Notes: generated by a model not told the origin, from the letters alone. 64,000 nt of DNA from DMER64 sp041654355 (GCA_041654355.1 JBAZDQ010000004.1:23844-87843); one strand, 5' to 3'; positions 27,376 to 36,403 are shown, numbered from the stretch's first letter. Numbers and translations are program-made.

Positions 27376-27383
27376 CAAAAATA
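27376..27383 (-). promoter_or_regulatory. Probable promoter -7 box of the three-transporter operon
   Basis: TAttTTTG on the minus strand, exact consensus, 31 nt before the POT ATG. It faces away from the lipid A acyltransferase box at 27396-27403, with 12 nt between them. Confidence 0.6.
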
Positions 27384-27395
27384 CAATAAATTTGG

Positions 27396-27403
27396 TAACT
27401 TTG
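27396..27403 (+). promoter_or_regulatory. Promoter -7 box of the lipid A acyltransferase gene
   Basis: TAacTTTG, exact consensus, 7 nt before the ATG at 27411. A second match, TAaaTTTG at 27387-27394, overlaps the region and could be an alternative. Confidence 0.6.
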
Positions 27404-27410
27404 TTTGCTT

Positions 27411-28328
27411 ATGAAGGCCATGTTTTCGCGGATTTGTTTTTTAGTCGTTTACACGATTATCTGCCTGCTCAGTTTGTTGCCCCTGTCTCTTTTATACGGA
27501 CTTTCGTTCATTTTTGTAGTATTGCCGTTGAGGATAGCAGGTTATCGCAGAACGGTTGTTACCATCAATATGGCCCGGTCTTTTCCTGCCAGATCGTACA
27601 GGGAAATTCAACGGATGGTCCGGGATTTTTACCGTTACCTGGGAAGGTTGTTTGCCGAGACCATCTGGCTGTTCACCGCGTCCGGGAAAAGCGTGATGAA
27701 GAGGTTTTCCATTGAAGATTGCCGGGTGTTGGAAAGCTTGCGGGAAAAAGGAAAAAGCGTTGTAGTCATGCTTCCTCACATGGGAAACTGGGAATTTTTA
27801 AGGGCTTGCAGCTGTCCGAAACAGAAAACCGTATGCGGGTATGATGTACAACAGCTTCATATGGTTTACCAGCGGGTGAATTCGCCGTTGTTTGAAAAAT
27901 TGATGTACACCCTGCGCAACAGGTACAAAACGGGCTGGAAGATACTGGAAAGCAGGAACGTGGCCCGTTATATGGCACGTCACCGGGAAGTTCCGGGAAT
28001 CTATGCCATGATCTCTGACCAATGTCCAGGCCCTGCAGGAAAAAGTGTTCCCGGGTTGTTTTTGAATCAGCCTACACTGATGATAGAAGGTCCGGAAGCC
28101 CTGGCTCGTAAATTCGGGATGGCTGTTGTATATGGTGTTTTAAGACAAACCGGCAGGGGCCGGTATTCATTTCATTTTTCGCTGATCACGGAAAATGCAT
28201 TGGAAACAGAAGAAGGAGAGATAACCCTGAAATTTGCCGGATTGCTGGAAAAGGATATTGAAAGGACTCCGCACTTGTGGTTATGGAGTCATAAACGATG
28301 GAAAAGGGTCCCTCTATCAAAGGCTTGA
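27411..28328 (+). CDS. Lipid A biosynthesis acyltransferase (LpxL/HtrB family)
   Basis: 305 residues. An N-terminal membrane anchor (about 5-38) is followed by the acyltransferase domain with the catalytic HX4E motif HMGNWE (H123-E128). Later landmarks are SDQCPGPAGKSVPGLFLN and FGMAVVYGV. It adds a secondary acyl chain to the lipid A precursor at the inner membrane; which chain cannot be read. The start is set at ATG 27411 because the TTG further upstream falls within the promoter spacing. Confidence 0.92.
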   Translation: MKAMFSRICFLVVYTIICLLSLLPLSLLYGLSFIFVVLPLRIAGYRRTVVTINMARSFPARSYREIQRMVRDFYRYLGRLFAETIWLFTASGKSVMKRFSIEDCRVLESLREKGKSVVVMLPHMGNWEFLRACSCPKQKTVCGYDVQQLHMVYQRVNSPLFEKLMYTLRNRYKTGWKILESRNVARYMARHREVPGIYAMISDQCPGPAGKSVPGLFLNQPTLMIEGPEALARKFGMAVVYGVLRQTGRGRYSFHFSLITENALETEEGEITLKFAGLLEKDIERTPHLWLWSHKRWKRVPLSKA

Positions 28329-28357
28329 TATTTGCATTAGACTTAAAAAATTATAAC

Positions 28358-29407
28358 ATGAAAAAACTGATAATCTTATTACTGGCCTTAAGTCTGTGGA
28401 TACCCATCCAGGGACAGCCCGTGTCGGAAGGACAACAGATTCCCCAGGGTGCTGTTGTATACAGTCTTCCTCGGACATGTATAAGAATAGTGGCCGAAGC
28501 TCACTATACACAGTTTATCCCCGGACCCTATGCACGTTATGCCCGGAAGTTCCTGGGAATAGATGCCGGGCAGAACAGGACAATTACTTACGAGCTGTCG
28601 CGTATTGAAATGACACCTATGCTGGAAACCGATCCGCATCAGCTTTATATGGTCCAACTAACCAAAGAAAATCCGGAACCCTGGTTTTTACAGCTAACTT
28701 CCCAGGGGCTTGTCATGCTTGCCGATGCTTACCGCGCCAAAGAAACCAAATGGAGGTTCCCTGCTCCGGACGGAGCGGAAGATGTGTCAGATGCCGGGAT
28801 CATAGAGAACCTGAAAGAAGAGCGCACTACTTTGTACCGGTCACAGGTGGAAGGACGTGAAGTGTCTGCTATACCCGTTCAACAAACACAATTGGTGGAG
28901 AAAACACCTGAACAGAGAGCCGAGGAAGCAGCACGGAAAATATTTCGTTTGCGGGATATGCGTTATGCCATCATAACCGGTGATACCGATGCCATATACA
29001 GTGGAGAGGCCATGGGTGCAGCCGTAGAGGAAATGAGGCGTATGGAAGAAGAATACCTGAGGCTTTTTTTGGGAGAGACAACAACCGGCAAAACACATAT
29101 TTCAGCAGATGTGCTTCCCGATCAGGAGCGAACCCGTTACGTCGCATTCCGTTTTTCTGAAACCGAAGGGTTGCTTCCTGCAGATAATGTGGGCGGAAGG
29201 CCTGTTGTTTTGGAAATTGATGAAACAGGACAGGAGCCGTTCCCCCGGATAATCACCGATGAAAGCAAAATGCGTTCGGGAACCAGGCTTTTTTACCGTC
29301 AACCGGTCATCACGCTGGTACGTTTGACAGACGGTCAAAAAGAATTGTTACAGGCACGGATCCCTGTTTACCAGAAAGGTCCCGTATTGAATTTTATAAT
29401 TAATTAA
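28358..29407 (+). CDS. DUF4831 family exported protein
   Basis: 349 residues with a signal peptide (1-20, ending IQGQ). The body matches DUF4831, a Bacteroidota family of unknown function: YSLPRTCIRIVAEAHYTQFIPG near the N-terminus, then RMRRMEEEYLRLFLG-like helices. A presumed start at ATG 28358 (MKKLIILLLALSL) is preferred over an upstream in-frame codon inside the acyltransferase gene. It follows that gene by 29 bp and precedes pepD by 10 bp, but a shared function is not evident. Confidence 0.85.
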   Translation: MKKLIILLLALSLWIPIQGQPVSEGQQIPQGAVVYSLPRTCIRIVAEAHYTQFIPGPYARYARKFLGIDAGQNRTITYELSRIEMTPMLETDPHQLYMVQLTKENPEPWFLQLTSQGLVMLADAYRAKETKWRFPAPDGAEDVSDAGIIENLKEERTTLYRSQVEGREVSAIPVQQTQLVEKTPEQRAEEAARKIFRLRDMRYAIITGDTDAIYSGEAMGAAVEEMRRMEEEYLRLFLGETTTGKTHISADVLPDQERTRYVAFRFSETEGLLPADNVGGRPVVLEIDETGQEPFPRIITDESKMRSGTRLFYRQPVITLVRLTDGQKELLQARIPVYQKGPVLNFIIN

Positions 29408-29417
29408 AACATATTTT

Positions 29418-30872
29418 ATGGACATAATTGATCTCAAACCACAAAGAGTCTGGAAACATTTTTATTCATTGACCCGTATACCGCGGCCTTCTAAGAAAGA
29501 GGAAAAGATACGCACTTTTCTGGCCGAATACGGAAAAAAACTAGGGCTGGAAACCATTGTTGACGAAATAGGGAATGTAATTATCCGTAAGCCGGCCACT
29601 CCGGGAATGGAAAACCGCAAGGGCATCATTCTGCAGGCACATATGGATATGGTTCCGCAAAAAAATAATGCTACCCAACATGATTTTGAAAAAGATCCCA
29701 TTATTCCTCGCGTAGAGGGGGAATGGGTATATGCCACCGGAACAACCCTGGGGGCCGATAACGGTATGGGTGTTGCTGCGGCTATGGCTGTTCTGGAAGC
29801 CGATGATCTGGAACATGGTCCCGTGGAAGTACTGATCACAACAGACGAAGAAACCGGAATGACAGGTGCAAGAGGGCTCAAATCCAATGTACTAAAAGGC
29901 GATGTTTTGCTGAACCTGGACTCGGAAGATGAAGGGGAATTATACGTAGGTTGTGCAGGAGGAGAAGACGGATCGTTTGAAATGGACTACAACCCCGTAC
30001 CCGTTCCCTCAGGGTGGGAAGCAGCTCACATTAATGTTACAGGATTGAAAGGAGGACATTCCGGAATGGATATCATCCTGGGACGCGGGAATGCCAACAA
30101 GATCATGGTTCGCATACTTTATCATTTACTGGAGAATTCAGATATTGTTATTGCTTCGGTTGAGGGGGGGAATCTGCGTAATGCCATACCCCGGGAATCC
30201 GATGCCGTAATATGTTATGATCCGGTAAACAAAGACCGGGTTAAAGCACTTACAGATGAAATGACCGGTATTATAGCAACGGAATTGAAACTGGTGGATC
30301 CCGGCCTGGAAGTCACCCTTGCAGCCGGTGAAACACCTGAAGACATTATTCCAGGGGACTTAGCCTTAAAGATTATTCGTGCCGTGTATGCAGCCCCCAA
30401 TGGAGTATGGGCCATGAGCAACTCTATGCCCGGATTGGTGGAAACATCTTCCAATATGGCAATTTTTAAAGCAAAAGAAGGACAGGTTGCCGTACATTGT
30501 CTGATCCGCAGTTTGGTAGATACTGCTAAAGAAGATATGGGAACGGCATTGGCCTGTTGCTTTACCAATATTGGAGCCCGCGCCACTTTCTCTGGTTCTT
30601 ACCCGGGATGGAAACCCAACATGGATTCACCCATATTGCAGGTTATGCTTGACACGTACAAAGAAATGTTCGGGCAGGAGGCAAAGGTAAAAGCCATACA
30701 TGCAGGCCTGGAATGCGGCATACTGGGAGGGACTTATCCCCATTGGGATATGATCTCTTTCGGACCCACACTCCGCTCTCCTCATTCTCCCGATGAACGG
30801 TGCCTGATACCTACCGTACAGAAATTCTGGGATTTGCTGGTGGAAACACTTAAAAATGCACCCTTAAAATAA
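29418..30872 (+). CDS. pepD: Aminoacyl-histidine dipeptidase (M20 family)
   Basis: 484 residues, normal for PepD. Metal-binding motifs are intact: LQAHMDMVPQK, LGADNGMGVA, TTDEETGMTGA and DSEDEGELYVGCAGG, with a C-terminal HxxLECG segment (AIHAGLECGIL). It is a cytoplasmic Zn-dependent dipeptidase with broad specificity including Xaa-His. It fits the abundance of peptide transporters and peptidases in this window. It is followed by an inverted repeat and a T run. Confidence 0.94.
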   Translation: MDIIDLKPQRVWKHFYSLTRIPRPSKKEEKIRTFLAEYGKKLGLETIVDEIGNVIIRKPATPGMENRKGIILQAHMDMVPQKNNATQHDFEKDPIIPRVEGEWVYATGTTLGADNGMGVAAAMAVLEADDLEHGPVEVLITTDEETGMTGARGLKSNVLKGDVLLNLDSEDEGELYVGCAGGEDGSFEMDYNPVPVPSGWEAAHINVTGLKGGHSGMDIILGRGNANKIMVRILYHLLENSDIVIASVEGGNLRNAIPRESDAVICYDPVNKDRVKALTDEMTGIIATELKLVDPGLEVTLAAGETPEDIIPGDLALKIIRAVYAAPNGVWAMSNSMPGLVETSSNMAIFKAKEGQVAVHCLIRSLVDTAKEDMGTALACCFTNIGARATFSGSYPGWKPNMDSPILQVMLDTYKEMFGQEAKVKAIHAGLECGILGGTYPHWDMISFGPTLRSPHSPDERCLIPTVQKFWDLLVETLKNAPLK

Positions 30873-30899
30873 GCGGGCGTTGAATACCTTAAAAAAAAA

Positions 30900-30930
30900 T
30901 TTGCCGGGCTGCAGGAATTTCCTATCTTTG
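30900..30930 (+). promoter_or_regulatory. Promoter of rpsF-rpsR-rplI
   Basis: TTTG (30900-30903), exactly 19 nt, then TAtcTTTG (30923-30930): a full Bacteroidota consensus promoter, 35 nt before the rpsF ATG. It lies within an inverted repeat. Confidence 0.82.
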
Positions 30931-30940
30931 CAGCCCTTTT
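30906..30940 (+). terminator. Inverted repeat and T run between pepD and rpsF (possible terminator and/or operator)
   Basis: GGGCTGCA (30906-30913) is repeated inverted as TGCAGCCC (30929-30936), followed by TTTT. The 15-nt loop contains most of the -7 box of rpsF. It could end pepD transcription, act as an operator over the promoter, or both; the loop is long for an ideal terminator. Confidence 0.45.
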
Positions 30941-30965
30941 ACAATTTAAATAATATACAATCACT

Positions 30966-31385
30966 ATGTTAAAACAGTACGAAACCGTTTTCATTTTAAC
31001 TCCCGTTTTGTCTGAAGTTCAGATGAAGGAAGCGGTTGCCAAATTTCGTGATCTGATAGTAACCAACCAGGGCGAAATCGTTTACGAAGAGGATTGGGGG
31101 CTGAAGAAGCTGGCGTACCCCATCCAGAAAAAAACCACCGGGTTTTATCACTTATTAGGATTTAAAGCGGACCCTGATTTTATTGCTAAACTGGAACTCC
31201 AGTACCGCAGGGATGAGCGCGTGATCCGGTACCTTACTTTCGCTATGGACAAACATGCCATCGCGTATTCTGAAAAAAAACACGGCCCCGCTAAGGAAGC
31301 AGTTCCCGTAAAGGAAGAAAAACCGGCTTCTAAACCCTTAAAACCGGTCGTGAACGAAGACATTGATATTGAAGAGGAGGACTAG
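30966..31385 (+). CDS. rpsF: 30S ribosomal protein bS6
   Basis: 139 residues. The N-terminal 95 residues are the bS6 fold (YETVFILTPVLSEVQMKEAV, KLAYPIQKKTTGFYHLLGF, ELQYRRDERVIRYL). A lysine/proline-rich and then acidic tail follows (ending DIDIEEED). bS6 pairs with bS18 on the 30S platform. There is no Shine-Dalgarno sequence before its ATG, unlike its two downstream neighbours. The acidic C-terminal codons double as the SD site of rpsR. Confidence 0.97.
   Translation: MLKQYETVFILTPVLSEVQMKEAVAKFRDLIVTNQGEIVYEEDWGLKKLAYPIQKKTTGFYHLLGFKADPDFIAKLELQYRRDERVIRYLTFAMDKHAIAYSEKKHGPAKEAVPVKEEKPASKPLKPVVNEDIDIEEED
31375..31380 (+). promoter_or_regulatory. Shine-Dalgarno site of rpsR
   Basis: AGGAGG at the 3' end of rpsF, 8 nt before the rpsR ATG. 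It coincides with Glu/Asp codons of bS6, so it could be partly incidental, but the spacing is ideal. Confidence 0.65.
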
Positions 31386-31388
31386 AAT

Positions 31389-31655
31389 ATGGCAAATAAT
31401 AATGAAATACGTTTTTTGAACCCTCCTACAGTTGAGGTAAAAAAGAAAAAATACTGCCGTTTCAAAAAAGCAGGTATCAAATATATTGACTACAAAGATC
31501 CCGAATTCCTGAAACGGTTTTTGAACGAGCAAGGTAAGATATTGCCCCGCAGGCTTACCGGTACATCCCTGAAATACCAGCGTAAAGTGGCTCAGGCAGT
31601 AAAACGTGCCCGTCATCTGGCTTTATTGCCCTACGTTACCGATTTACTAAAATAA
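31389..31655 (+). CDS. rpsR: 30S ribosomal protein bS18
   Basis: 88 residues. The bS18 core is unmistakable: KKKYCRFKKAGIKYIDYKD, LPRRLTGTSLKYQRKVAQAV and RARHLALLPYV. It binds bS6 on the 30S platform near the 16S 3' end. In Bacteroidota bS18, bS6 and bS21 are known to help hide the anti-SD, so an SD before this gene is noteworthy. It lies 3 bp after rpsF and 14 bp before rplI. Confidence 0.97.
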   Translation: MANNNEIRFLNPPTVEVKKKKYCRFKKAGIKYIDYKDPEFLKRFLNEQGKILPRRLTGTSLKYQRKVAQAVKRARHLALLPYVTDLLK

Positions 31656-31660
31656 GGAGG
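31654..31660 (+). promoter_or_regulatory. Shine-Dalgarno site of rplI
   Basis: AAGGAGG begins at the rpsR stop codon, with 9 nt before the rplI ATG. It is intergenic, so it is not explained by coding constraints. Confidence 0.75.
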
Positions 31661-31669
31661 AAAGAGGTC

Positions 31670-32122
31670 ATGGAAATTATTTTAAAGCAAGATGTGATCA
31701 ATCTGGGACATAAGGACGATATCGTTAATGTCCGTAACGGATATGCCACCAACTACCTTATACCGCGGGGAATGGCCGTAATGGCTACATCTTCTGCCAA
31801 AAAGATGCATGAAGAAAACATGCGTCAACGGGCCCATAAAGAAACAAGGATCCGTGAAGAAGCCGGTGCTTTGGCCGCAAAACTTGCGGAAGTACAGGTT
31901 AAGATTACCACTAAAGTGAGCAGCAACGGAAAAGTTTTTGGCTCGGTCAACAACATTCAGGTTGCAGAAGCTTTGGCAGCCCAGGGGCTGGAAGTAGACA
32001 GACGCAATATTTCGTTCCCCGGCGGAGACGCTCTTAAAGAAGTAGGTGTTCACGATGCCTTGGTTAAAATCTACCGCGACATCACTGCTACTGTAAAAGT
32101 AGAAGTGACTGGAGAAGAATAA
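31670..32122 (+). CDS. rplI: 50S ribosomal protein bL9
   Basis: 150 residues. The N-terminal RNA-binding domain (MEIILKQDVINLGHKDDIVNVRNGYATNYLIPRG) joins a long helix and the C-terminal domain (VSSNGKVFGSVNNIQVAEAL). Length is normal. It closes the rpsF-rpsR-rplI operon and is followed by a clear intrinsic terminator. Confidence 0.97.
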   Translation: MEIILKQDVINLGHKDDIVNVRNGYATNYLIPRGMAVMATSSAKKMHEENMRQRAHKETRIREEAGALAAKLAEVQVKITTKVSSNGKVFGSVNNIQVAEALAAQGLEVDRRNISFPGGDALKEVGVHDALVKIYRDITATVKVEVTGEE

Positions 32123-32143
32123 TTTGAATTATGAGTTGAGAAG

Positions 32144-32168
32144 AAACCCGGTCAAACCGGGTTTTTTT
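32144..32168 (+). terminator. Rho-independent terminator after rplI
   Basis: A 9-bp perfect stem (AAACCCGGT / ACCGGGTTT) with a 3-nt loop, followed by a T run of seven. It is the clearest intrinsic terminator in the window. Confidence 0.92.
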
Positions 32169-32169
32169 G

Positions 32170-32177
32170 TATCTTTA
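32170..32177 (+). promoter_or_regulatory. Probable promoter -7 box of glyA
   Basis: TAtcTTTa has one mismatch to TAnnTTTG and starts right after the rplI terminator, 20 nt before the glyA ATG. Confidence 0.5.
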
Positions 32178-32197
32178 CAGATTAAAAAATTTATGAT

Positions 32198-33478
32198 ATG
32201 AAACAGGATATAGCTCTTTTTGATCTTATCAGAAAGGAGGAAAACCGTCAGTCTAACGGGATTGAATTAATTGCTTCCGAAAATTTTGTTAGCCCTCAGG
32301 TTTTAAAAGCCATGGGGTCGGTACTGACCAACAAATATGCAGAAGGTTACCCCGGAGCCAGGTATTACGGGGGATGCGAAGTCGTGGACAAATCGGAACA
32401 GTTGTGCATAGACAGGATCTGTGAATTGTTCGGGGCCGAGTATGCCAATGTGCAAGCACATTCGGGAGCGCAGGCAAATATGGCCGTATTCCTGGCTTGT
32501 CTCAAACCCGGGGACACATTCATGGGACTTGATCTGGCGCATGGCGGACACCTGACGCATGGTTCGCCCGTTAATTTTTCCGGGATCCTGTATAATCCTG
32601 TAGCTTACAAACTCAATCCCCAAACCGGTCTGATAGATTATGATGATATGGAACGGCTTGCCCTGGAACATCAGCCGAAAATGATCATCGGCGGGGGTTC
32701 TGCTTATTCCAGGGAATGGGATTACAAACGCATGCGTGAGATAGCCGATAAGGTGGGAGCTATATTTATGGTAGACATGGCCCATCCGGCCGGCCTGATA
32801 GCCGCCGGACTGCTGGAAAACCCATTACAATACGCTCATATAGTTACATCCACCACCCACAAAACCCTTAGGGGACCACGGGGAGGGATTGTTCTGATAG
32901 GAAAGGATTTTGAGAACCCGTGGGGAATTACCACCCCTAAAGGCGAGATCAAAAAAATGTCCGCCATGATCAATTCCAGTGTTTTTCCCGGTGTTCAGGG
33001 TGGCCCGCTGGAACACGTCATAGCCGGTAAAGCCGTAGCTTTTTTTGAAGCCCTGCAGCCTGAATTCAAGGAATATCAGATCCAGGTGCAAAAGAATGCC
33101 CAGGCCCTGGCTGCCGCTTTTACCAAAAAGAATTACACCATTGTATCCGGAGGCACCGACAATCACCTGTTGTTGATAGATCTGCGTTCCAAATTCCCCG
33201 ATCTGACCGGAAAAGAAGCCGAGAACACCCTGGTTAAAGCAGAAATTACGGTAAATAAAAATATGGTACCGTACGACTCGCGTTCTCCGTTTAAGACTTC
33301 GGGTATCCGGGTAGGTTCGCCCGCCGTGACCACTCGAGGATTAAAGGAACATGACATGGAATCCATTGTGAATTTGATAGATGAAGTGCTGTCCCATATA
33401 GATGACCAGACCGTAATAGAACGAGTGAAGAAACGCGTAAAAGAATTAATGGGCGGGTTACCCTTATACGCCTGGTAA
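32198..33478 (+). CDS. glyA: Serine hydroxymethyltransferase
   Basis: 426 residues. PLP-enzyme landmarks are GIELIASENFVSPQVLKAMGS, YPGARYYGGCEVVD and the Schiff-base lysine segment HIVTSTTHKTLRGPRGG. It interconverts serine and glycine while making 5,10-methylene-tetrahydrofolate, the substrate of MetF encoded at 49.1 kb. It is preceded by a terminator and its own probable promoter. Confidence 0.97.
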   Translation: MKQDIALFDLIRKEENRQSNGIELIASENFVSPQVLKAMGSVLTNKYAEGYPGARYYGGCEVVDKSEQLCIDRICELFGAEYANVQAHSGAQANMAVFLACLKPGDTFMGLDLAHGGHLTHGSPVNFSGILYNPVAYKLNPQTGLIDYDDMERLALEHQPKMIIGGGSAYSREWDYKRMREIADKVGAIFMVDMAHPAGLIAAGLLENPLQYAHIVTSTTHKTLRGPRGGIVLIGKDFENPWGITTPKGEIKKMSAMINSSVFPGVQGGPLEHVIAGKAVAFFEALQPEFKEYQIQVQKNAQALAAAFTKKNYTIVSGGTDNHLLLIDLRSKFPDLTGKEAENTLVKAEITVNKNMVPYDSRSPFKTSGIRVGSPAVTTRGLKEHDMESIVNLIDEVLSHIDDQTVIERVKKRVKELMGGLPLYAW

Positions 33479-33490
33479 AAATAAATAACC

Positions 33491-34207
33491 ATGAAATTAA
33501 AATTTACTGTTGCCCTGATAGCAGCAATTATATTGTTGCCGTCAGGGATCGTTGCGCAAACCCGTCAACGCGGAGTTGTGGAAGCCGTCATCGGTTCAGA
33601 TCTGAACAGTGTTTTACCTGATGATGTAGTCTATATGTATCCCGAATTCCAGAAGGGAACCATTTTATTTTCTGACAGAAGCACTTCTGAAGGGAATGTC
33701 AATATTTATCTAATAGGTTCAAATGTTCATTTTATTGCTCCCGCGGGAGATACTCTGGTGATGAAAGACCAGGATGCCGCCCGAATTCTCTCAATAGGAA
33801 AGGACACTTACATACGTCATGATAAATCATGGATAAGACTACTATCAGTCATGGGCACCAAGGCTGTTGGCATACGTTCATCTGTGAATATTGAACAAGC
33901 ACAAAAGATTGGTGCTTACGGTGTGACAGATGCAACATCATCAATTTCCAACGTATCTGCTTTGTATGATATCCCGGGATCCCCGTCCCATACTGTTTAT
34001 CTGAAAAGTTTACGGAATATTCCTTATACAGTAACTCACCAGGCACTTCTCTATGACGGAAACAAGCTTTACATAGCCAGCAAAAGAAATTTCAACAAAT
34101 TATTTCGCGATAAAAAAGACCTGATAAAAAAGTATATCAACGAAAACAAACTTGACCTGAATAAAGCGCAGGATGCCCTGCAGTTATTCAACTTTCTGAG
34201 TCTCTGA
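33491..34207 (+). CDS. Exported protein of unknown function
   Basis: 238 residues with a signal peptide (about 1-22, ending GIVAQ). The N-terminal half is predicted beta-rich; the C-terminal third is lysine-rich and helical (FNKLFRDKKDLIKKYINENK). I do not recognise a family. It follows glyA by 12 bp and converges on the OstA-like gene with a 24-bp overlap, so it may be co-transcribed with glyA by position only. Confidence 0.75.
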   Translation: MKLKFTVALIAAIILLPSGIVAQTRQRGVVEAVIGSDLNSVLPDDVVYMYPEFQKGTILFSDRSTSEGNVNIYLIGSNVHFIAPAGDTLVMKDQDAARILSIGKDTYIRHDKSWIRLLSVMGTKAVGIRSSVNIEQAQKIGAYGVTDATSSISNVSALYDIPGSPSHTVYLKSLRNIPYTVTHQALLYDGNKLYIASKRNFNKLFRDKKDLIKKYINENKLDLNKAQDALQLFNFLSL

Positions 34208-36403
34208 TTCTTTTTGTTCAAGAATTGTGGTGATTTTCCTGCGATTTGGCGGAATGCGTTGCCTGATGCGTGTAGGCTGCGGTTCCTCTTGTTGGCGGAT
34301 TTCCTCCCCGGGTTTTGGTGGAGTGGTACTGTCCATTAAAGACTCCAATGGCAGGAACGGGTTTATTCTGTTTTCGCTTTCCCGTCTATTCAATTCTTTT
34401 ACGGCATCAATAGTAACACCGCTACGCAGTGTGGACGGAAGGGCATGTACACTTGGAAAATACTTAAGGGTGTAAGGGAAAAGCGGTGGTTTATAAATAA
34501 TTCCCGTTTTAAGCGGCGACGGAATGATGCTTCTTTGGGTAATGCTGTACCTGTCTACAGGCCTGTCGGTAGCTCTCCAGTTGAAATCGGCCAAACGTTC
34601 CTGTTCCTTTTTCAGATCAAAAAGCGGTATCATATCACTTTTTACTGATTTTTTGTAAATAATGCGTTCTGCCCTTCTTTCTTTCAGCATTACATTCATT
34701 TCATCACATTCTTTAATATTAAGCGATGTGATGAGACTGTCCTCCGGTATATAAAAAAGTGCTTTGACGTTTTTCAAGGCATCAAAACGGAAAATATCGT
34801 TGTCCCGTATATGTGCCTGCATCATATCTCCCTTGATCTGGTGAAAAAATATTTCTTCTTCCTGCGAAATAAGGAACGATCCCGAGAGAAAATCAACCCG
34901 GTACAAGGAGTCCCTGCTGAAGCGGAAAAAGATACTGTCTGCACTCAACTGGCTTTCCTGGTTCCATATGACAGGTTTTCCGTATTGTCTTAGCACAGAG
35001 TCTATGCTGTTGAAAACCAAGGAATCACAGACTGACTGCAGATCACTTCTATAGACTTTGACGTTGTTATATCCATAGAAAAGATGCACTTCTGTAGTAT
35101 TGAACAAACTGTCCCCTTCCTGACGTACACCGGCAAGAAACATACTGTCTATTTTGATCAGGTTTATTTGTATATCCAGTGAATCTGTCAGGATCATTCT
35201 TTTGGTCAGTTCATTTTCGGGATCGGGAACCGTATCTGTTTTTTCGGGAACAGATTCCGGTTTTTTAACTGTTTCAGAGGCGATAAGCGTGTCAACGGTG
35301 GTAATGGTGTCAGCGGCAGCCAGGGAGTCTGCCGGAAATGAAGCTTTTGTACGAACAGGTATTTCCCGGCGCTCAAAAGCACGGGTTCTGTCCAGGGAAT
35401 CCATCCGGCCAATAGTAGTGGTAAAGACGCGAAGGGTATCTGCGCCCAGGAATAGCGAATCCGTACGGTTTGTTTCCGGATCTGTCTCGGAGGCAACAAA
35501 GACAGGATTTTCCGTTACCTGTACCCAGTCCGGTTCACGCCGGAAATCCAGGCGGTCTCCCAGGACCAGGATCTGCTGGGTAGTATCCCGAACCTGCACG
35601 TTTTGCAACAATGTTCCGGAATTGCTCAGACGATCGTAATGAACGTCATCGGCGTTGATCTCCTGTTCCTCGGTTTGAATGAAGACATCATCTAAAAAGT
35701 GAAAAAGCTCTTTTTCCCTTTCGTAAGTCCCTTCGTGGCAGGTAAGAAATCCATCCGTGTGCCATGCCTGCACGTTTCCCCAAAACTCGGCAAGGTTAAG
35801 ATCGGTGTGGTAATAAAGGGAATCGGCCTTTATTTTAAGGGTGTCTGTCCCCATTTCCACGTGCTCATACAGGCAAAACAGCTTTTCCTTGGAATAATAG
35901 TAACCCCGGCGGCTCTCCAGCAGGGTCCCTTCGTTATCGACCATACTTCCCCCGTTGAAGAAATACCCGATACTGTCCTTTGTGTTGAAGTTAAGGTGTT
36001 GTGTACGAAGACGGTTCTGGTCTTTGTCTATGAGTTCAACCACCCTTCCGCGGACTTCTGCAATATTAAGGTTTCCCAGATAATGTATGGTTTCACCGGT
36101 CAGGCGGGTCCCTTCCTGGATAATTTCAACATTTCCAACGGCATGGATCACGTTCTGTTCGGTATTCCAGATGGCCGTGTCACAGAGAATGAACGTGTCA
36201 TTGTGGAGAAAACGGGCCGGACCGGTTACTTTCCGGTAACTGACCCCGAACAATTCGTACATTTCCGCCACCTGTGCACTGATCAGATGCACTTTGTCAT
36301 CTTCCGGCCGCTCCTGAACTGAGGGTTGTCCCAGAACGTGATGACTGGCTGTTATCAATCCCGTAATGCATACGAGAAACAGCAAAATCCGGTGTTTTTT
36401 CAT
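34184..36403 (-). CDS. OstA-like protein (LptA/LptD N-domain family)
   Basis: 739 residues. A signal peptide (about 1-26, ITASHHVLG) precedes long beta repeats of the OstA/LptA type (FILCDTAIWNTEQNVIHAVGNVEI, LTGETIHYLGNLNIAEVRG). A proline/arginine-rich C-terminal tail follows. The family is thought to take part in moving lipopolysaccharide or other envelope lipids across the periplasm. The ATG at 36403 is chosen because it follows the upstream stop in a TAATG arrangement and gives a proper signal peptide. In Bacteroidales it is typically found behind the two PPIase genes, as here. Confidence 0.88.
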   Translation of the reverse strand: MKKHRILLFLVCITGLITASHHVLGQPSVQERPEDDKVHLISAQVAEMYELFGVSYRKVTGPARFLHNDTFILCDTAIWNTEQNVIHAVGNVEIIQEGTRLTGETIHYLGNLNIAEVRGRVVELIDKDQNRLRTQHLNFNTKDSIGYFFNGGSMVDNEGTLLESRRGYYYSKEKLFCLYEHVEMGTDTLKIKADSLYYHTDLNLAEFWGNVQAWHTDGFLTCHEGTYEREKELFHFLDDVFIQTEEQEINADDVHYDRLSNSGTLLQNVQVRDTTQQILVLGDRLDFRREPDWVQVTENPVFVASETDPETNRTDSLFLGADTLRVFTTTIGRMDSLDRTRAFERREIPVRTKASFPADSLAAADTITTVDTLIASETVKKPESVPEKTDTVPDPENELTKRMILTDSLDIQINLIKIDSMFLAGVRQEGDSLFNTTEVHLFYGYNNVKVYRSDLQSVCDSLVFNSIDSVLRQYGKPVIWNQESQLSADSIFFRFSRDSLYRVDFLSGSFLISQEEEIFFHQIKGDMMQAHIRDNDIFRFDALKNVKALFYIPEDSLITSLNIKECDEMNVMLKERRAERIIYKKSVKSDMIPLFDLKKEQERLADFNWRATDRPVDRYSITQRSIIPSPLKTGIIYKPPLFPYTLKYFPSVHALPSTLRSGVTIDAVKELNRRESENRINPFLPLESLMDSTTPPKPGEEIRQQEEPQPTRIRQRIPPNRRKITTILEQKESETQKVE

